Positions 53,711 to 62,947 of a stretch of DNA of 64,000 nt are shown here, piece after piece (position 1 is the stretch's first letter; every line of letters starts with the position of its first letter). The notes beneath the pieces are model-generated. The model had not been told where the DNA came from and did not search any database. It saw only the letters and a list, made by a program, of their open reading frames with translations. The stretch covers positions 62,001 through 126,000 of the forward strand of contig CAVWNW010000011.1 in NCBI GenBank assembly GCA_963756425.1. The letters are read 5' to 3'. Position numbers and translations under genes: made by a program. Origin of the DNA: DASQUK01 sp963756425 (GTDB taxonomy: Bacteria > Actinomycetota > Acidimicrobiia > Acidimicrobiales > VFJN01).

Positions 53711-54456
53711 GGGTTGTCGCCACCTACAACATCAAGGGAGGCGTGGGAAAGACATCGGCCGCCGTCAACCTTGCGGCGCTGGCGGCGCAGGATGGGCTGC
53801 GCACGCTGCTCTGGGACCTCGACCCACAGGGGTCGGCGTCCTACCTGTTCCGGGTGAGGCCCAAGGTCAAGGGCGGTGGGGGCAAGCTCGTCCGGGGGCG
53901 CAGCGACGTGACCGACCTGCTGCGCGGCACGGACGTCGAGGGGCTCGACCTGCTGCCGGCGGACTTCTCCTACCGCCACATGGACCTGGCCCTCGACGCC
54001 GCCGGCAAGCCGACGCGCCGGCTCCGAAAGGTGATCGCGCCGCTGGCCGAGTTCTACGACCTGACGATGCTGGACTGCCCGCCGTCCATCTCCCTGGTCT
54101 CGGAGAGCGTCTTCGACGCCGCCGACGCCCTGCTGGTGCCCCTCATCCCCTCGACCCTGACGGTGCGCACGTTCGCACAGCTGGGGGACTTCGTCGCCGG
54201 CGAGGTCGACCGACGACCCAGGATCGTGGCGTTCTTCTCGATGGTCGACGGGCGCAAGCGGCTGCACCGCGAGGTCGTGGCCACGCTCCCCGACACCAGC
54301 CCCGACGACGTGGTCCAGGCCTCCATCCCCGCCGCAACCGAGGTCGAGCTCATGGGCGTGGTGCGGGCGCCGGTGGTGGTCAGCGCCCCCCACAGCCGGG
54401 CCGCCCGCGCCTATCGGGCGCTCTGGGATCAGGTGCGGCCCCGCGTCGGCCTCTGA
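53707..54456 (+). CDS. ParA/MinD family ATPase
   Basis: A 249-residue deviant Walker ATPase. The P-loop is YNIKGGVGKTSAAVN with signature Lys10 and Lys15, Walker A' is LLWDLDPQGSAS and Walker B LTMLDCPPSIS. Size and lack of an HTH fit orphan ParA proteins that position cargo on the nucleoid. No parB or parS is nearby. GTG 53707 overlaps the CHAD stop. Linked to a polyphosphate-binding CHAD protein, it may space polyphosphate granules. Confidence 0.93.
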   Translation: MRVVATYNIKGGVGKTSAAVNLAALAAQDGLRTLLWDLDPQGSASYLFRVRPKVKGGGGKLVRGRSDVTDLLRGTDVEGLDLLPADFSYRHMDLALDAAGKPTRRLRKVIAPLAEFYDLTMLDCPPSISLVSESVFDAADALLVPLIPSTLTVRTFAQLGDFVAGEVDRRPRIVAFFSMVDGRKRLHREVVATLPDTSPDDVVQASIPAATEVELMGVVRAPVVVSAPHSRAARAYRALWDQVRPRVGL

Positions 54457-54465
54457 CGTCCCCGG

Positions 54466-54861
54466 CTACTCGGCCCGCTCGAGGTCGAGGGCGGCCGAGT
54501 TCATGCAGTACCGCAGGCCGGTGGGCTGGGGACCGTCCTCGAACACGTGGCCCAGATGGGAGCCGCAGCGGGAGCAGCGGACCTCCGTGCGGACCATGCC
54601 ATGGCTCTTGTCGGTCACCGTCACGACCGCGTCGCTGTCCAGCGGCTCCCAGAAGCTGGGCCACCCGGTGCCGGAGTCGAACTTGGTGTCCGACGAGAAC
54701 AGCTCCTGGCCGCAGGCGATGCAGCGGTAGGTGCCGTCGCCCTTCTCGTCCCAGTAGATCCCGGTGAAGGCCCGCTCGGTGCCGCCGCGCCGTGTCACCT
54801 CGAACTGGAGGGGGTCGAGGCGCTGACGCCACTGTTCGTCGGTGCTGGGGAGGTCTGACAC
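54466..54861 (-). CDS. msrB: Peptide-methionine (R)-S-oxide reductase
   Basis: A 131-residue repair enzyme for oxidised methionine. CIACGQELF and CSRCGSHLGHVF are the four zinc Cys, TKFDSGTGWPSF the substrate loop and RYCMNSAALDL holds the catalytic Cys. GTG 54861 lies 10 bp after the DnaJ-like gene, with a TAGAGT seven bases before it. Confidence 0.97.
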   Translation of the reverse strand: MSDLPSTDEQWRQRLDPLQFEVTRRGGTERAFTGIYWDEKGDGTYRCIACGQELFSSDTKFDSGTGWPSFWEPLDSDAVVTVTDKSHGMVRTEVRCSRCGSHLGHVFEDGPQPTGLRYCMNSAALDLERAE

Positions 54862-54871
54862 CCTGAAAACT

Positions 54872-55435
54872 CTAACGAAGCATCTCCGCAAGGCGACGCG
54901 CGTAGGGCTCCGGGGACAGGCTGGCCGCCCGCTCGAGCGACTCGAGCGCGAACACCACCTCGGTACCGTGGCCCCGGGCCTCCAGGGTCACCAGCAGCGA
55001 GCAGGTCTCGCCCGCCTGGTTGACCACGATCTCGAAAACGCCGCAGCTCCGATCGACGTAGCTGACGGAGCCGATCCGGTGGCCGGCCTCCAGCAGCAGG
55101 GCGAAGGCATCCGGCGGGGGTGCGGCCAGGAGCAGCGTGTCCTCGCCGACCACGGCAGATCCGACCCGGGGAGGGGGAGGCGGCGGGGGTGGGCGAGGCG
55201 GGCCGGGACGTCGGGTCGTTCCGGCGGGCGCCGTGGCGGTCCCCACGGGCGATCCGTGCCGGCGAGCCCGGCTCAGCACCGCGTACGCCTCGTTCAGGCG
55301 GGCGGCCGCCCGCCCGGTTCCCCCCGCCCTGTCGGGATGCGCGGCCCGGATCAGGCGGCGGTAGGAGGCGCGGACCGTGTCCCAGCCGTCGCCGTCCACC
55401 ACCTCCAGCACCGTGCGGGCCTCGTGGACGTCCAT
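54872..55435 (-). CDS. DnaJ-domain protein with proline-rich linker
   Basis: A 187-residue protein. Residues 1-65 form a J domain: VRASYRRLIRAAHPDRAGG has the HPD tripeptide that stimulates DnaK. A linker of eight prolines (about 85-93) follows. Residues 95-187 are an unassigned alpha/beta domain (YVDRSCGVFEIVVNQAGETC). The start is ATG 55435, four bases after the aminopeptidase stop. It sits between an aminopeptidase and MsrB, suggesting a protein quality-control unit. Confidence 0.85.
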   Translation of the reverse strand: MDVHEARTVLEVVDGDGWDTVRASYRRLIRAAHPDRAGGTGRAAARLNEAYAVLSRARRHGSPVGTATAPAGTTRRPGPPRPPPPPPPPRVGSAVVGEDTLLLAAPPPDAFALLLEAGHRIGSVSYVDRSCGVFEIVVNQAGETCSLLVTLEARGHGTEVVFALESLERAASLSPEPYARRLAEMLR

Positions 55436-55439
55436 GGCC

Positions 55440-56795
55440 TCAGGCGGGATCCAGGAACGCCGCCATGAGCGCCTGGTAGCCGGCCGGGTCGTGGCTGCCG
55501 GCATGCTCACGGGCGGCGTGCATGGCCAGCTGGGGCATGCCGACGTCGACCGTGGTGATGCCCAGGCGGGCGGCGGTGATCGGGCCGATCGTCGACCCGC
55601 ACGGCAGGTCGCTGCGCATGGCGAACGCTTGCAGCGGGACCTTGGCCTGCTCGGCGGCCAGCGCCACCAGCGCGCTCCCCGGGGCGTCGGTGGCGTAGCG
55701 GACGTTGGCGTTGACCTTGACCACCGGGCCGCCGTTGAGCGCCACCTGGTGCTGCGGATCGTGGCGGTCGGTGTAGTTGGGGTGGGTGGCGTGGGCCATG
55801 TCGGCGGACAGGCACGCCGAGCGCGCCAGGGCCCGGTGGAAGCTGTCGCGGTCGCCGCCACCGGCCGTCACGATGCGCTCGAGCACGCTCGGCAGGAGCG
55901 ACGATGCGGCCCCCCGATCGGACGTCGACCCGATCTCCTCGTGGTCGAAGAGGCACACCACCCGGACCGGTCCCGTGGCATCCACAGCCGGCGATCGCGC
56001 CACGTCGCACAGGGACTCGACCGCCGCCCAGCACGAGGCCAGGTTGTCGAGCCGCCCGGACCCGATCAGCTCCTCGTCCCGGCCGACCAGCGCGCCGGGC
56101 GCGAGGTCGTGGAGCATCAGGTCCCACGAAACCACGTCGTCTGGGTCGACGCTCAACTCCTCGGCCACGAACGCGCGGAACTGGCCTTCAACGGGCGAGG
56201 CGCCGTCGGTGATGCCCCAGATCGGCGACAGGTGGTGCTGGGCGTCGACGACCAACCCCTTCTGGACGACGTCCCGGTCGAGGTGGATGGCCAGCTGGGG
56301 GATGCAGCACACGGGCCGGTCGACGCGCAGCATGCGGAGGCTGGCGCCGTCGCCGTCACCCCGGATCGCCACCCGGCCCGACAGCCCCAGGTCGCGGTCG
56401 AGCCAGCTGTTGAGAAGCACGGCCCCGTAGGCCTCGACGCCGAGTTGGCGGGCCCCGGCCTGCACGAGGTCGGGCCGGGGTTTGACCCGGAGGTTGGGGC
56501 TGTCGGTGTGTGCGCCGACGATTCGGAAGCCACCGTGGGGCTCATGCTCGGCCGGGACCGCCCACGCGACGAGGCTGCCGCCCCGGACGACGAACCACGC
56601 GCCCGGGCCGCTGGGCCAGGCCGCGTCCTCGGACAGCTCGGTGAACCCCGCGTCGCCGAGCATGGCGGCGGCGGTGGCGCAAGCGTGGTACGGGGACGGG
56701 GAGGCGTCGCAGTAGGCGAGCAGCCGGCGCGCGGCATCGAGCTCGGGCGGGAGGGGGTCGGGCCCCCGCGTCGGCGGTGCGGCGGGTGGGGTCAC
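55440..56795 (-). CDS. apeB: M18 family aminopeptidase
   Basis: A 451-residue dinuclear zinc aminopeptidase. GAHTDSPNLRVKP gives the first His-Asp pair, GSGRLDNLASCWA the bridging Asp, FDHEEIGSTSDRGA the Glu pair, and SADMAHATHPNY and SDLPCGSTIGPI further ligands. It releases N-terminal acidic or neutral residues. It is first of an operon with a DnaJ protein and msrB. Confidence 0.96.
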   Translation of the reverse strand: MTPPAAPPTRGPDPLPPELDAARRLLAYCDASPSPYHACATAAAMLGDAGFTELSEDAAWPSGPGAWFVVRGGSLVAWAVPAEHEPHGGFRIVGAHTDSPNLRVKPRPDLVQAGARQLGVEAYGAVLLNSWLDRDLGLSGRVAIRGDGDGASLRMLRVDRPVCCIPQLAIHLDRDVVQKGLVVDAQHHLSPIWGITDGASPVEGQFRAFVAEELSVDPDDVVSWDLMLHDLAPGALVGRDEELIGSGRLDNLASCWAAVESLCDVARSPAVDATGPVRVVCLFDHEEIGSTSDRGAASSLLPSVLERIVTAGGGDRDSFHRALARSACLSADMAHATHPNYTDRHDPQHQVALNGGPVVKVNANVRYATDAPGSALVALAAEQAKVPLQAFAMRSDLPCGSTIGPITAARLGITTVDVGMPQLAMHAAREHAGSHDPAGYQALMAAFLDPA

Positions 56796-56919
56796 AACCG
56801 GACGATGGTAGGGCCTGCGGGCGGTGAGGCCCGGGGTCGTCGGGTTCCGCCCGACCGAGGCTGAGGCAATAGGTTCCGTTGGCGGAAGCTATGACCTCAC
56901 GCCCACTGCGGTGGAACCC

Positions 56920-57882
56920 ATGACCTCGGGCCCGGCAGGGGCGGGCGATGCCTCGGTCGTGGCCGCCCGCGACGCGCCCCCGGCGCCGTCCGGCGCTGCG
57001 CCGGTGCCGGGGGCGGCCCTCGACCTCGTCATCGTCCACCGCCGGAGCCCTGCGGCTGCGGCACGCACCGCCCGGCTGTTCCTCGACCAGGGGGTGCCGG
57101 TGCGGTTGCTCGTGGTGGACAACGGGTCGTCGCACGACGACCTGGCGCGGCTGCGCGTGTCGCTGCCCCGAGGCGTCGAGGTGCTGGAGCTGGGCGCCAA
57201 CACCGGGTTCGGGCCCGGCGCCAACGCCGGCTTCCGCTGGTTCCTGGGTCACGATCCGGCGCCCTGGCTCGGGGTGGCGCCCCACGACGCCGAGCCGCAG
57301 CCCGGGTGCCTGCGCCGGCTGCTCGACGAGGTGGACGCCCGACCCCGCGCCGGGCTGGCGTCGGCCGACGTCGGCGACGGCCTGACGCCCGTGCTGGACC
57401 GCTACTTCGGGGCCATCCCTGCCGAGGCGACGGTCGCCGATGGTTGGGAGCCCGCCGGCTACCCCCACGGAACGCTCATGGTCGCCCGCCGCCATTGCCT
57501 CGAGGACGCGGGGCTCTTCGACGAGCGCTACTTCGCGTACTGCGAGGAGGCCGAGCTGGCGTTGCGGGCGCGGGAGCGGGGTTGGGAGGTCGGCGTGGTG
57601 CGCGGCGCCGAGGTGCGCAACCAGGACGTCGGCTCCAACGCCGACATCGTCGACTACCTGCAGCTCCGCAACACGCTGCTCATGGTGCGCGAGCACTCGG
57701 GGCGGTACCACGCCGCCATCCGCCTGGCCATCGCCGTCGGGCAACTGGGCATCGGCCTGGTCGCCCCGGGCCGCCGGGGCCCGTACTGGTCGCCGCGGGC
57801 GCGCCTGCGGGCGATGGCCGACCATCTGCGTCACCGCTACGGCCCGCCACCCGACCACCTAGTCCGAACGTGCCGCACTTAG
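56920..57882 (+). CDS. Family 2 glycosyltransferase (rhamnosyl/galactofuranosyl type)
   Basis: A 320-residue GT2 protein. VRLLVVDNGSSHDDL and NTGFGPGANAGFRWFL bind the nucleotide sugar; PHDAEPQPG is the D-x-D-like metal site, and GTLMVARRHCLEDAGLFDERYFAYCEEAELALRARERGW is the acceptor region spread over 200-240. ATG 56920 is chosen because the extension to 56824 has low GC at third positions, unlike real genes here. It faces the AftD operon. Confidence 0.88.
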   Translation: MTSGPAGAGDASVVAARDAPPAPSGAAPVPGAALDLVIVHRRSPAAAARTARLFLDQGVPVRLLVVDNGSSHDDLARLRVSLPRGVEVLELGANTGFGPGANAGFRWFLGHDPAPWLGVAPHDAEPQPGCLRRLLDEVDARPRAGLASADVGDGLTPVLDRYFGAIPAEATVADGWEPAGYPHGTLMVARRHCLEDAGLFDERYFAYCEEAELALRARERGWEVGVVRGAEVRNQDVGSNADIVDYLQLRNTLLMVREHSGRYHAAIRLAIAVGQLGIGLVAPGRRGPYWSPRARLRAMADHLRHRYGPPPDHLVRTCRT

Positions 57883-57929
57883 CGATGCCATGACCACCGC
57901 AACTGCGGCAAGTTCGAGGTTGTAGCGGA

Positions 57930-58595
57930 TCAGGGCGCCGGGCGCGCGACATGGCGCTGCAGCCGGCCTCGAGCGTCCTCGAACCCCGGCAACGGCGCCT
58001 GCAGGCTCAGCCCCAGATCGGCGACCCGGGCGCCGACCAGGTCCTCGACGCTCGCCCAGTCGGCGGCACGAGGTCCGTCGACGCCGCGGTTGTATGGCTG
58101 GTCGAAGACGATCACGTAGGCGCCCGTCTCTCGCAGGGCGACGACGTTGTGGGGCGCGTCCTCCACGTAGCAGTCGGCCTCGACCTGCGGCTTGGCGCCC
58201 AGGAAGCAGAGGTCCCGGTAGGGGATGTTCATGGCGTCGAGCCAGTCCACGGTGTCCGCAACCGCGACCCGGTGGCCCCAGTTGACGTACAGCCGGTGGG
58301 TGATGATGCGGATCCAGACCCCGGCGTCCGACAACCGCCACAACACCTCGGCGACGCCGTCGAACGCCGGCATGGTCCGGAAGATCCGGTGCTCCAGTAC
58401 GGCGGCCTGGTGGATCCGCTCGAACTCCGTGGGCGACAAGCCCCACTCCTGGAAGTCCCACGAGCGCTCGAGCGGGAGGGACTCGGGATCGACCTGCCGG
58501 TGGCGGGCGACGATGTCGCGCAGGGCGCCCGTGTAGTCGCCACACACGCCGTCGAGGTCGACACCGAAGATGAAGCTGCTGTCTGTGGCCGTCAT
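57930..58595 (-). CDS. HAD-superfamily phosphatase (5'-nucleotidase-like)
   Basis: A 221-residue HAD hydrolase of the deoxyribonucleotidase (NT5C) type. The nucleophile loop is FGVDLDGVCGDYTG, the Thr motif is RIITHRLYV and CYVEDAPHNVVAL the final Asp pair. ATG 58595 overlaps the AftD stop, so both are made together. A role in recycling a phosphorylated lipid or sugar in envelope assembly is inference. Confidence 0.86.
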   Translation of the reverse strand: MTATDSSFIFGVDLDGVCGDYTGALRDIVARHRQVDPESLPLERSWDFQEWGLSPTEFERIHQAAVLEHRIFRTMPAFDGVAEVLWRLSDAGVWIRIITHRLYVNWGHRVAVADTVDWLDAMNIPYRDLCFLGAKPQVEADCYVEDAPHNVVALRETGAYVIVFDQPYNRGVDGPRAADWASVEDLVGARVADLGLSLQAPLPGFEDARGRLQRHVARPAP

Positions 58596-61500
58596 GTGTC
58601 CGTGCGTCGAGCTTGCCACACCCGGTCGACGATCACGTCGGCCACCAGCAGCAGGATCGCCAGCCATCCGAACGGGTGCACGCGATCCATCTCGATGGGC
58701 CACTCGAAGCCCGGCGCCGGCGCGTGGCGTACCTGGATGTAGAGCACGTAGAGCGCGGCGACGCCGAGGGCGAGCGGGGCCCCCAGCAGCAGCCAGCGGC
58801 GGAACGTCTCGTGGCGTGCCCCGAGACCCGAGACAACGCCGACGACCGCCCCGACCGCCGGCCCCGCGACCACGTATCCCAGCAGGCCGACCCCCACCCC
58901 GGTGAGCACCGCCGTGCGCAGGGTCGGCAGCGCGCCCTCGTAGCGGAACGCGAGCACCCTCGAGTAGGGCTCGGCCAGCGCCGACGGGGCGATGATCGCC
59001 GAGCGGGGGCGGCGGATCGTCAGCGCGAGGCACGCGGCCGCCGCCACGGCCGACACCGCGACCGCGAGGTCGACGCGGCGCTGGGGACCGAAGCGCAGGT
59101 CGACGACGAACGATTCGGCGCCGGGCACGACCTGCCAGCCGTTGGCGAAGCCGTCGACCAGCTCGGGTTCGGCGATCGGTTCGCCGTCGATGGTGGCCGC
59201 CCAGCCGTCATTGAAGCTCTGGCCCAGCACCAGCCAGAACGGCTCGCCGGCCGTCGCGCCCGTCACCTCCACCTCCACGTGGTCCTGACCCTCATGCACC
59301 ACGGTCACGCGCGGGAGCGCGGCGGCCGTGTCGTCGGCGCGGGCGGCGATGGCCTCGGCCACCAGCGGTCCGGTCGCCGGAGACGCCGCCCCGCCGGCCG
59401 CCGAGCGCAGGACGAGCTGGTCGAGGTCGATGCCCAGGACGTCCCCGCGAGCGGCGCGGACGTCGTGGTCGCCGCCGTCGAGCTCGACCGGCCCGGCGCT
59501 GGCGCCGCAGGTGACGATCGTGAGGGGCTGGCGGGCGAGGGCGGCATCCATCGTCCCGGTGACCCGCACGGCGACGGGCTCGCCGTCGATGCTGAGCAGG
59601 TCGTCCCGGCAGCCGCTGTCGAACCTGTCGGGGCGGGCGGCCACGGTTGGTCCCGGCAGCCCGATCTCGGCCAGTGCCGCCGGCTGGTCGACCTCGCGGT
59701 TGCTCGACCAGTCCTTGGTCGTCACGGTCCGCATCCCGGTGAACTGCACGCGGAACGACGAACCCGTCGCAGGCTCGGGGAGCGGCACGTCCACCGTCAC
59801 GGTGGCGTTCTGCCCGTCCTGGCTCTCGATGGCGGGCAGGGGCAGACGGCCCAGCGACCGCCCGTCCACCGTCAGCTCGATCTCCGTGGGAACCGAGTGC
59901 AGCCGGTCGGCGACGATCGTCAGCGGGAGCTGGTCGATGGTCTGGGGCTCGGGAAGGTTGACCTCGATCCACTGGCCGCCCGGCTCGGCGCGGACGGTGT
60001 TCCACGCTGTGGACGGGGCGCCGTCGAAGGCGGCGCTGGCGTTCTCGAGGCTGCCGGTGAGGTTGCTGCTGGCCCGGGCCCAGGTCGCCGAGCCGTCGTG
60101 CGGCCGCTCCAGCAGGCCGTCGATCGTGAAGGCGTCGGCCCGGGGCGAGAGGCGGGCCTCGCCGCCCAGCGTGAATGCGCGGGCCGACGGCAGCGTGAAC
60201 CTGCGCTGGATCGCCCGTTCCTCGTCGAGTCGGGTCTCATCGGTGGGGTCCTGGCGCAGGCGGTTGAGGCTGATCGCCAGCGGGTGGTCCATCGAATCGG
60301 CCCCGGCGGCCTCGAGCAGGTCGTTGGGGAGACGAACGAGCTCGTCGAGGCGGGCGTCGTCGTCGCCGATCGTTACCTCGGCGAAGCCCTCGCTCGAGAG
60401 TCCCCCGAAGCGAACGAGGTTGTCGTCGGCGGTGTCGGAACGGATCTCGAGCGACAGCTTCTCGAATGTGCGCCGGGGGAAGGTCACCACCTGGCCGGGC
60501 GCCTCGCGGGACTGCTCGGTGAGATCGACGTCCATCGCGTCGCCGTCGTCGAACCGCAGCCGGGCCGTTTCGATGACGCGGTTGCGCAGGCCCGTGGTGG
60601 GCTGCAGCAGGGTGACGTGATCCGTGGTCACCGGGCTGGTCAGGGCCAGTTCGAGCCGTTCACCGCGGGCGTCGGAGAACGCCCCCGTGCGCCAGGCGGT
60701 CTCCGGGTCGCCGTCGACGGCGTACGCGGCCCGGTCCTCGGGGGTGAACGTGATCGTGTTCCCGTAGCTGGTGGCCCGGGCCTCGATGCCGCCCTCGTAG
60801 ACGGACACCGTCTGCGAGTCGGTGGTGGCGTCGGGGAACACCGGCAGGCGGTTGTCGCTGAGGTCCCTGACGAGGGGCTTCTCGTCGGCGGCCTCGGTGT
60901 ACCCGCGGGTGTGGCGGATGGTCGTCCAGCGCTCGCCCCGCTTGCGGTTGGAGTCCGTGAGCAGCAGGGCGGCACCGTCGTCGAGCGCGGCGCCGACCTC
61001 GTCGCCGTCGAGGCTGGCGCTGTAGCGGATGAGCTCGGTGCCGTCGAGGAGCCCGGCGCCGGCGGCGTCGACCAGCCCCGCCCCGTCGCCGGCCACGAGG
61101 AGGGCGGTTCCCGGCCCGTGCGCCGACACGGTGGGCACCGGGTCGTCAACCGGGAACGACGCCAGTGCGGGCGGGTCGGGAATGGCCGGGTCGGTCAGGA
61201 TGGTCAGCTCGTCGTCGAGCGGGACCTCCGGGATCGTGAGGTTGGGGTCGTGGGGTCCGAACTCATCGGGTTCGCCCAATCCCGGGGCCGATGACATCAG
61301 GTTCCAGAAGTTGCGGGGGCGGGGGGTGTTGAACCGCTCGTACTGGAGGTCGCTCTGCACCAGCACGTCGCCGGCCCGCAGCAACCGGGCGATGGGGGCG
61401 ACGCTGTCGGGGTCGGCCGTGCGCTCCTGGAACCGCAGGTCGAGTGCGTTGAGCAGGTTGGCCGACGCCGGCGACCCGTAGGGGATGAGCTCGCGCTGCA

Positions 61501-62947
61501 TCGACGGCCGGTCGGTCAGGCCGGGCAGGATGGGATCCACGGTGTTGCCCCAGCGATAGCTGGCGAAGTCGCTGCCGGGCACGACCAGCACCCGGCTCTC
61601 CTGCCCGTCGGCATCGAGGTGATCGGCGGCTTCCTGCCAGTAGTCGGGGATGTCCTGGCGCCGCAGGTTCTCGGGGACGAACTCGCCCAGCCACAGCGGG
61701 GGCAGGGCCAGCACCGCCGCGGCGACCCCGCCGATCAGCAACCGCCGGTTCCACTGGGGCCAGCGGCGAACCACGCTCGTCACGCCCGCACCCAGCAGCA
61801 CCGCAGACCCCAGCGCGACCAGCGGCACGGCGCGGGGCAGGCTTCTCATCGACAAGCCAACGTCAGTGAGGAGGAACCGCTTCACCGCCCGCTGCCAGGG
61901 CCAGAGGGGGCCGTCCTCCCAGGGATAGGCGCCGGTCGCGACCGCCACGCCGACGGCGGCGAGCACCACGAAGTACGCCCGGTGGCGCCACCTGGCCACC
62001 ACGGCGCCTGCGAGGCCCGCGATCGGGAGCAGGAAGGTGACGGCGATGAGCCCGGGCGACTGCGTGTAGTAGGTGCTGGGCTCGATCCAGGGACCCAACC
62101 GGTCGCCGCCGTAGAAGAACCAGTAGCCGAGGCCGCGCAGCACCTCGTGGCTCACCGACACCAGCGAGACGGTCCGCGCGGTCTCCGAATAGCTCAGGAT
62201 CTCGAGGCCGTTGGTCGCCTGCACGCTGAGGCCGGCGATCCACCACGCGGACACGGGGATCGTCAGGACGCCGAGCCGGAGCACCGCCGTGGCCGCCCGC
62301 CGCAGGTTCACCTCCTTGGCGACCCACACGGCGTGGACGAGCCACAGCGCCGGCGCCAGCCCCACGAGCAGCAGCGCCGTCGCGTTCACGCTCCCGCACG
62401 TCGCGACGGTCAGGGCGAACAGCGCCGGATACCGCCAGCCCCTGGTGCGGACCGTCCGTATCGTGAACGCCACCAGCCAGGGAAGCCCGGCGAACGGCAG
62501 CAGGATGGCCGACAGCCGAGCCACCAGCGTGAGGATGTAGGGGGACAGCGCGTACGCGAACGTGGCCACGACCACCCCCGCCCCGCGCCAACCCAGCGTT
62601 CGCAGCAGGTACGCGACCCCGGCGCCGGCGGCGAAGATGATCGTCCCCCACCACAGGCGTTGGGCCATCCAGTCGGGGAACCCGACGGCGTCCGCGAGCC
62701 AGAAGAAGGGCCCCATCGGCCACAGGTAGCCGATGGTCTGGTGCGTGACCGTCCCGGCCCCGAGCGCCGGATCCCACATCGACCATGACCGGCCCAGGAG
62801 GCGGGCGGGATCGAGGTAGAGGAAGGTCTTGGTGTCGGCGCTCACCCAGCCCGGCTGGGTCAGGAGCAGGGGGATGTAGGCGACCGCGGCAAGCCCGACG
62901 TGCAGGCGGACCGACGCCTGGCTGAGCCTCGGCAACGGATTTCTCAT
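58592..62947 (-). CDS. AftD-like alpha-(1->3)-arabinofuranosyltransferase
   Basis: A 1451-residue membrane glycosyltransferase with the DUF3367/AftD architecture. The first 450 residues hold about eleven helices with the acidic loop ADTKTFLYLDPARLL and the WDPALGAGTVTHQTIGYLWPMGP stretch. A large periplasmic region (about 450-1320) has beta-rich discoidin-like carbohydrate modules, and four helices end the protein. AftD branches arabinan on lipid-linked decaprenyl-phosphoryl-arabinose; in non-mycolate actinobacteria the polymer may differ. Both ends overlap neighbours by 4 bp. Confidence 0.88.
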   Translation of the reverse strand: MRNPLPRLSQASVRLHVGLAAVAYIPLLLTQPGWVSADTKTFLYLDPARLLGRSWSMWDPALGAGTVTHQTIGYLWPMGPFFWLADAVGFPDWMAQRLWWGTIIFAAGAGVAYLLRTLGWRGAGVVVATFAYALSPYILTLVARLSAILLPFAGLPWLVAFTIRTVRTRGWRYPALFALTVATCGSVNATALLLVGLAPALWLVHAVWVAKEVNLRRAATAVLRLGVLTIPVSAWWIAGLSVQATNGLEILSYSETARTVSLVSVSHEVLRGLGYWFFYGGDRLGPWIEPSTYYTQSPGLIAVTFLLPIAGLAGAVVARWRHRAYFVVLAAVGVAVATGAYPWEDGPLWPWQRAVKRFLLTDVGLSMRSLPRAVPLVALGSAVLLGAGVTSVVRRWPQWNRRLLIGGVAAAVLALPPLWLGEFVPENLRRQDIPDYWQEAADHLDADGQESRVLVVPGSDFASYRWGNTVDPILPGLTDRPSMQRELIPYGSPASANLLNALDLRFQERTADPDSVAPIARLLRAGDVLVQSDLQYERFNTPRPRNFWNLMSSAPGLGEPDEFGPHDPNLTIPEVPLDDELTILTDPAIPDPPALASFPVDDPVPTVSAHGPGTALLVAGDGAGLVDAAGAGLLDGTELIRYSASLDGDEVGAALDDGAALLLTDSNRKRGERWTTIRHTRGYTEAADEKPLVRDLSDNRLPVFPDATTDSQTVSVYEGGIEARATSYGNTITFTPEDRAAYAVDGDPETAWRTGAFSDARGERLELALTSPVTTDHVTLLQPTTGLRNRVIETARLRFDDGDAMDVDLTEQSREAPGQVVTFPRRTFEKLSLEIRSDTADDNLVRFGGLSSEGFAEVTIGDDDARLDELVRLPNDLLEAAGADSMDHPLAISLNRLRQDPTDETRLDEERAIQRRFTLPSARAFTLGGEARLSPRADAFTIDGLLERPHDGSATWARASSNLTGSLENASAAFDGAPSTAWNTVRAEPGGQWIEVNLPEPQTIDQLPLTIVADRLHSVPTEIELTVDGRSLGRLPLPAIESQDGQNATVTVDVPLPEPATGSSFRVQFTGMRTVTTKDWSSNREVDQPAALAEIGLPGPTVAARPDRFDSGCRDDLLSIDGEPVAVRVTGTMDAALARQPLTIVTCGASAGPVELDGGDHDVRAARGDVLGIDLDQLVLRSAAGGAASPATGPLVAEAIAARADDTAAALPRVTVVHEGQDHVEVEVTGATAGEPFWLVLGQSFNDGWAATIDGEPIAEPELVDGFANGWQVVPGAESFVVDLRFGPQRRVDLAVAVSAVAAAACLALTIRRPRSAIIAPSALAEPYSRVLAFRYEGALPTLRTAVLTGVGVGLLGYVVAGPAVGAVVGVVSGLGARHETFRRWLLLGAPLALGVAALYVLYIQVRHAPAPGFEWPIEMDRVHPFGWLAILLLVADVIVDRVWQARRTDT

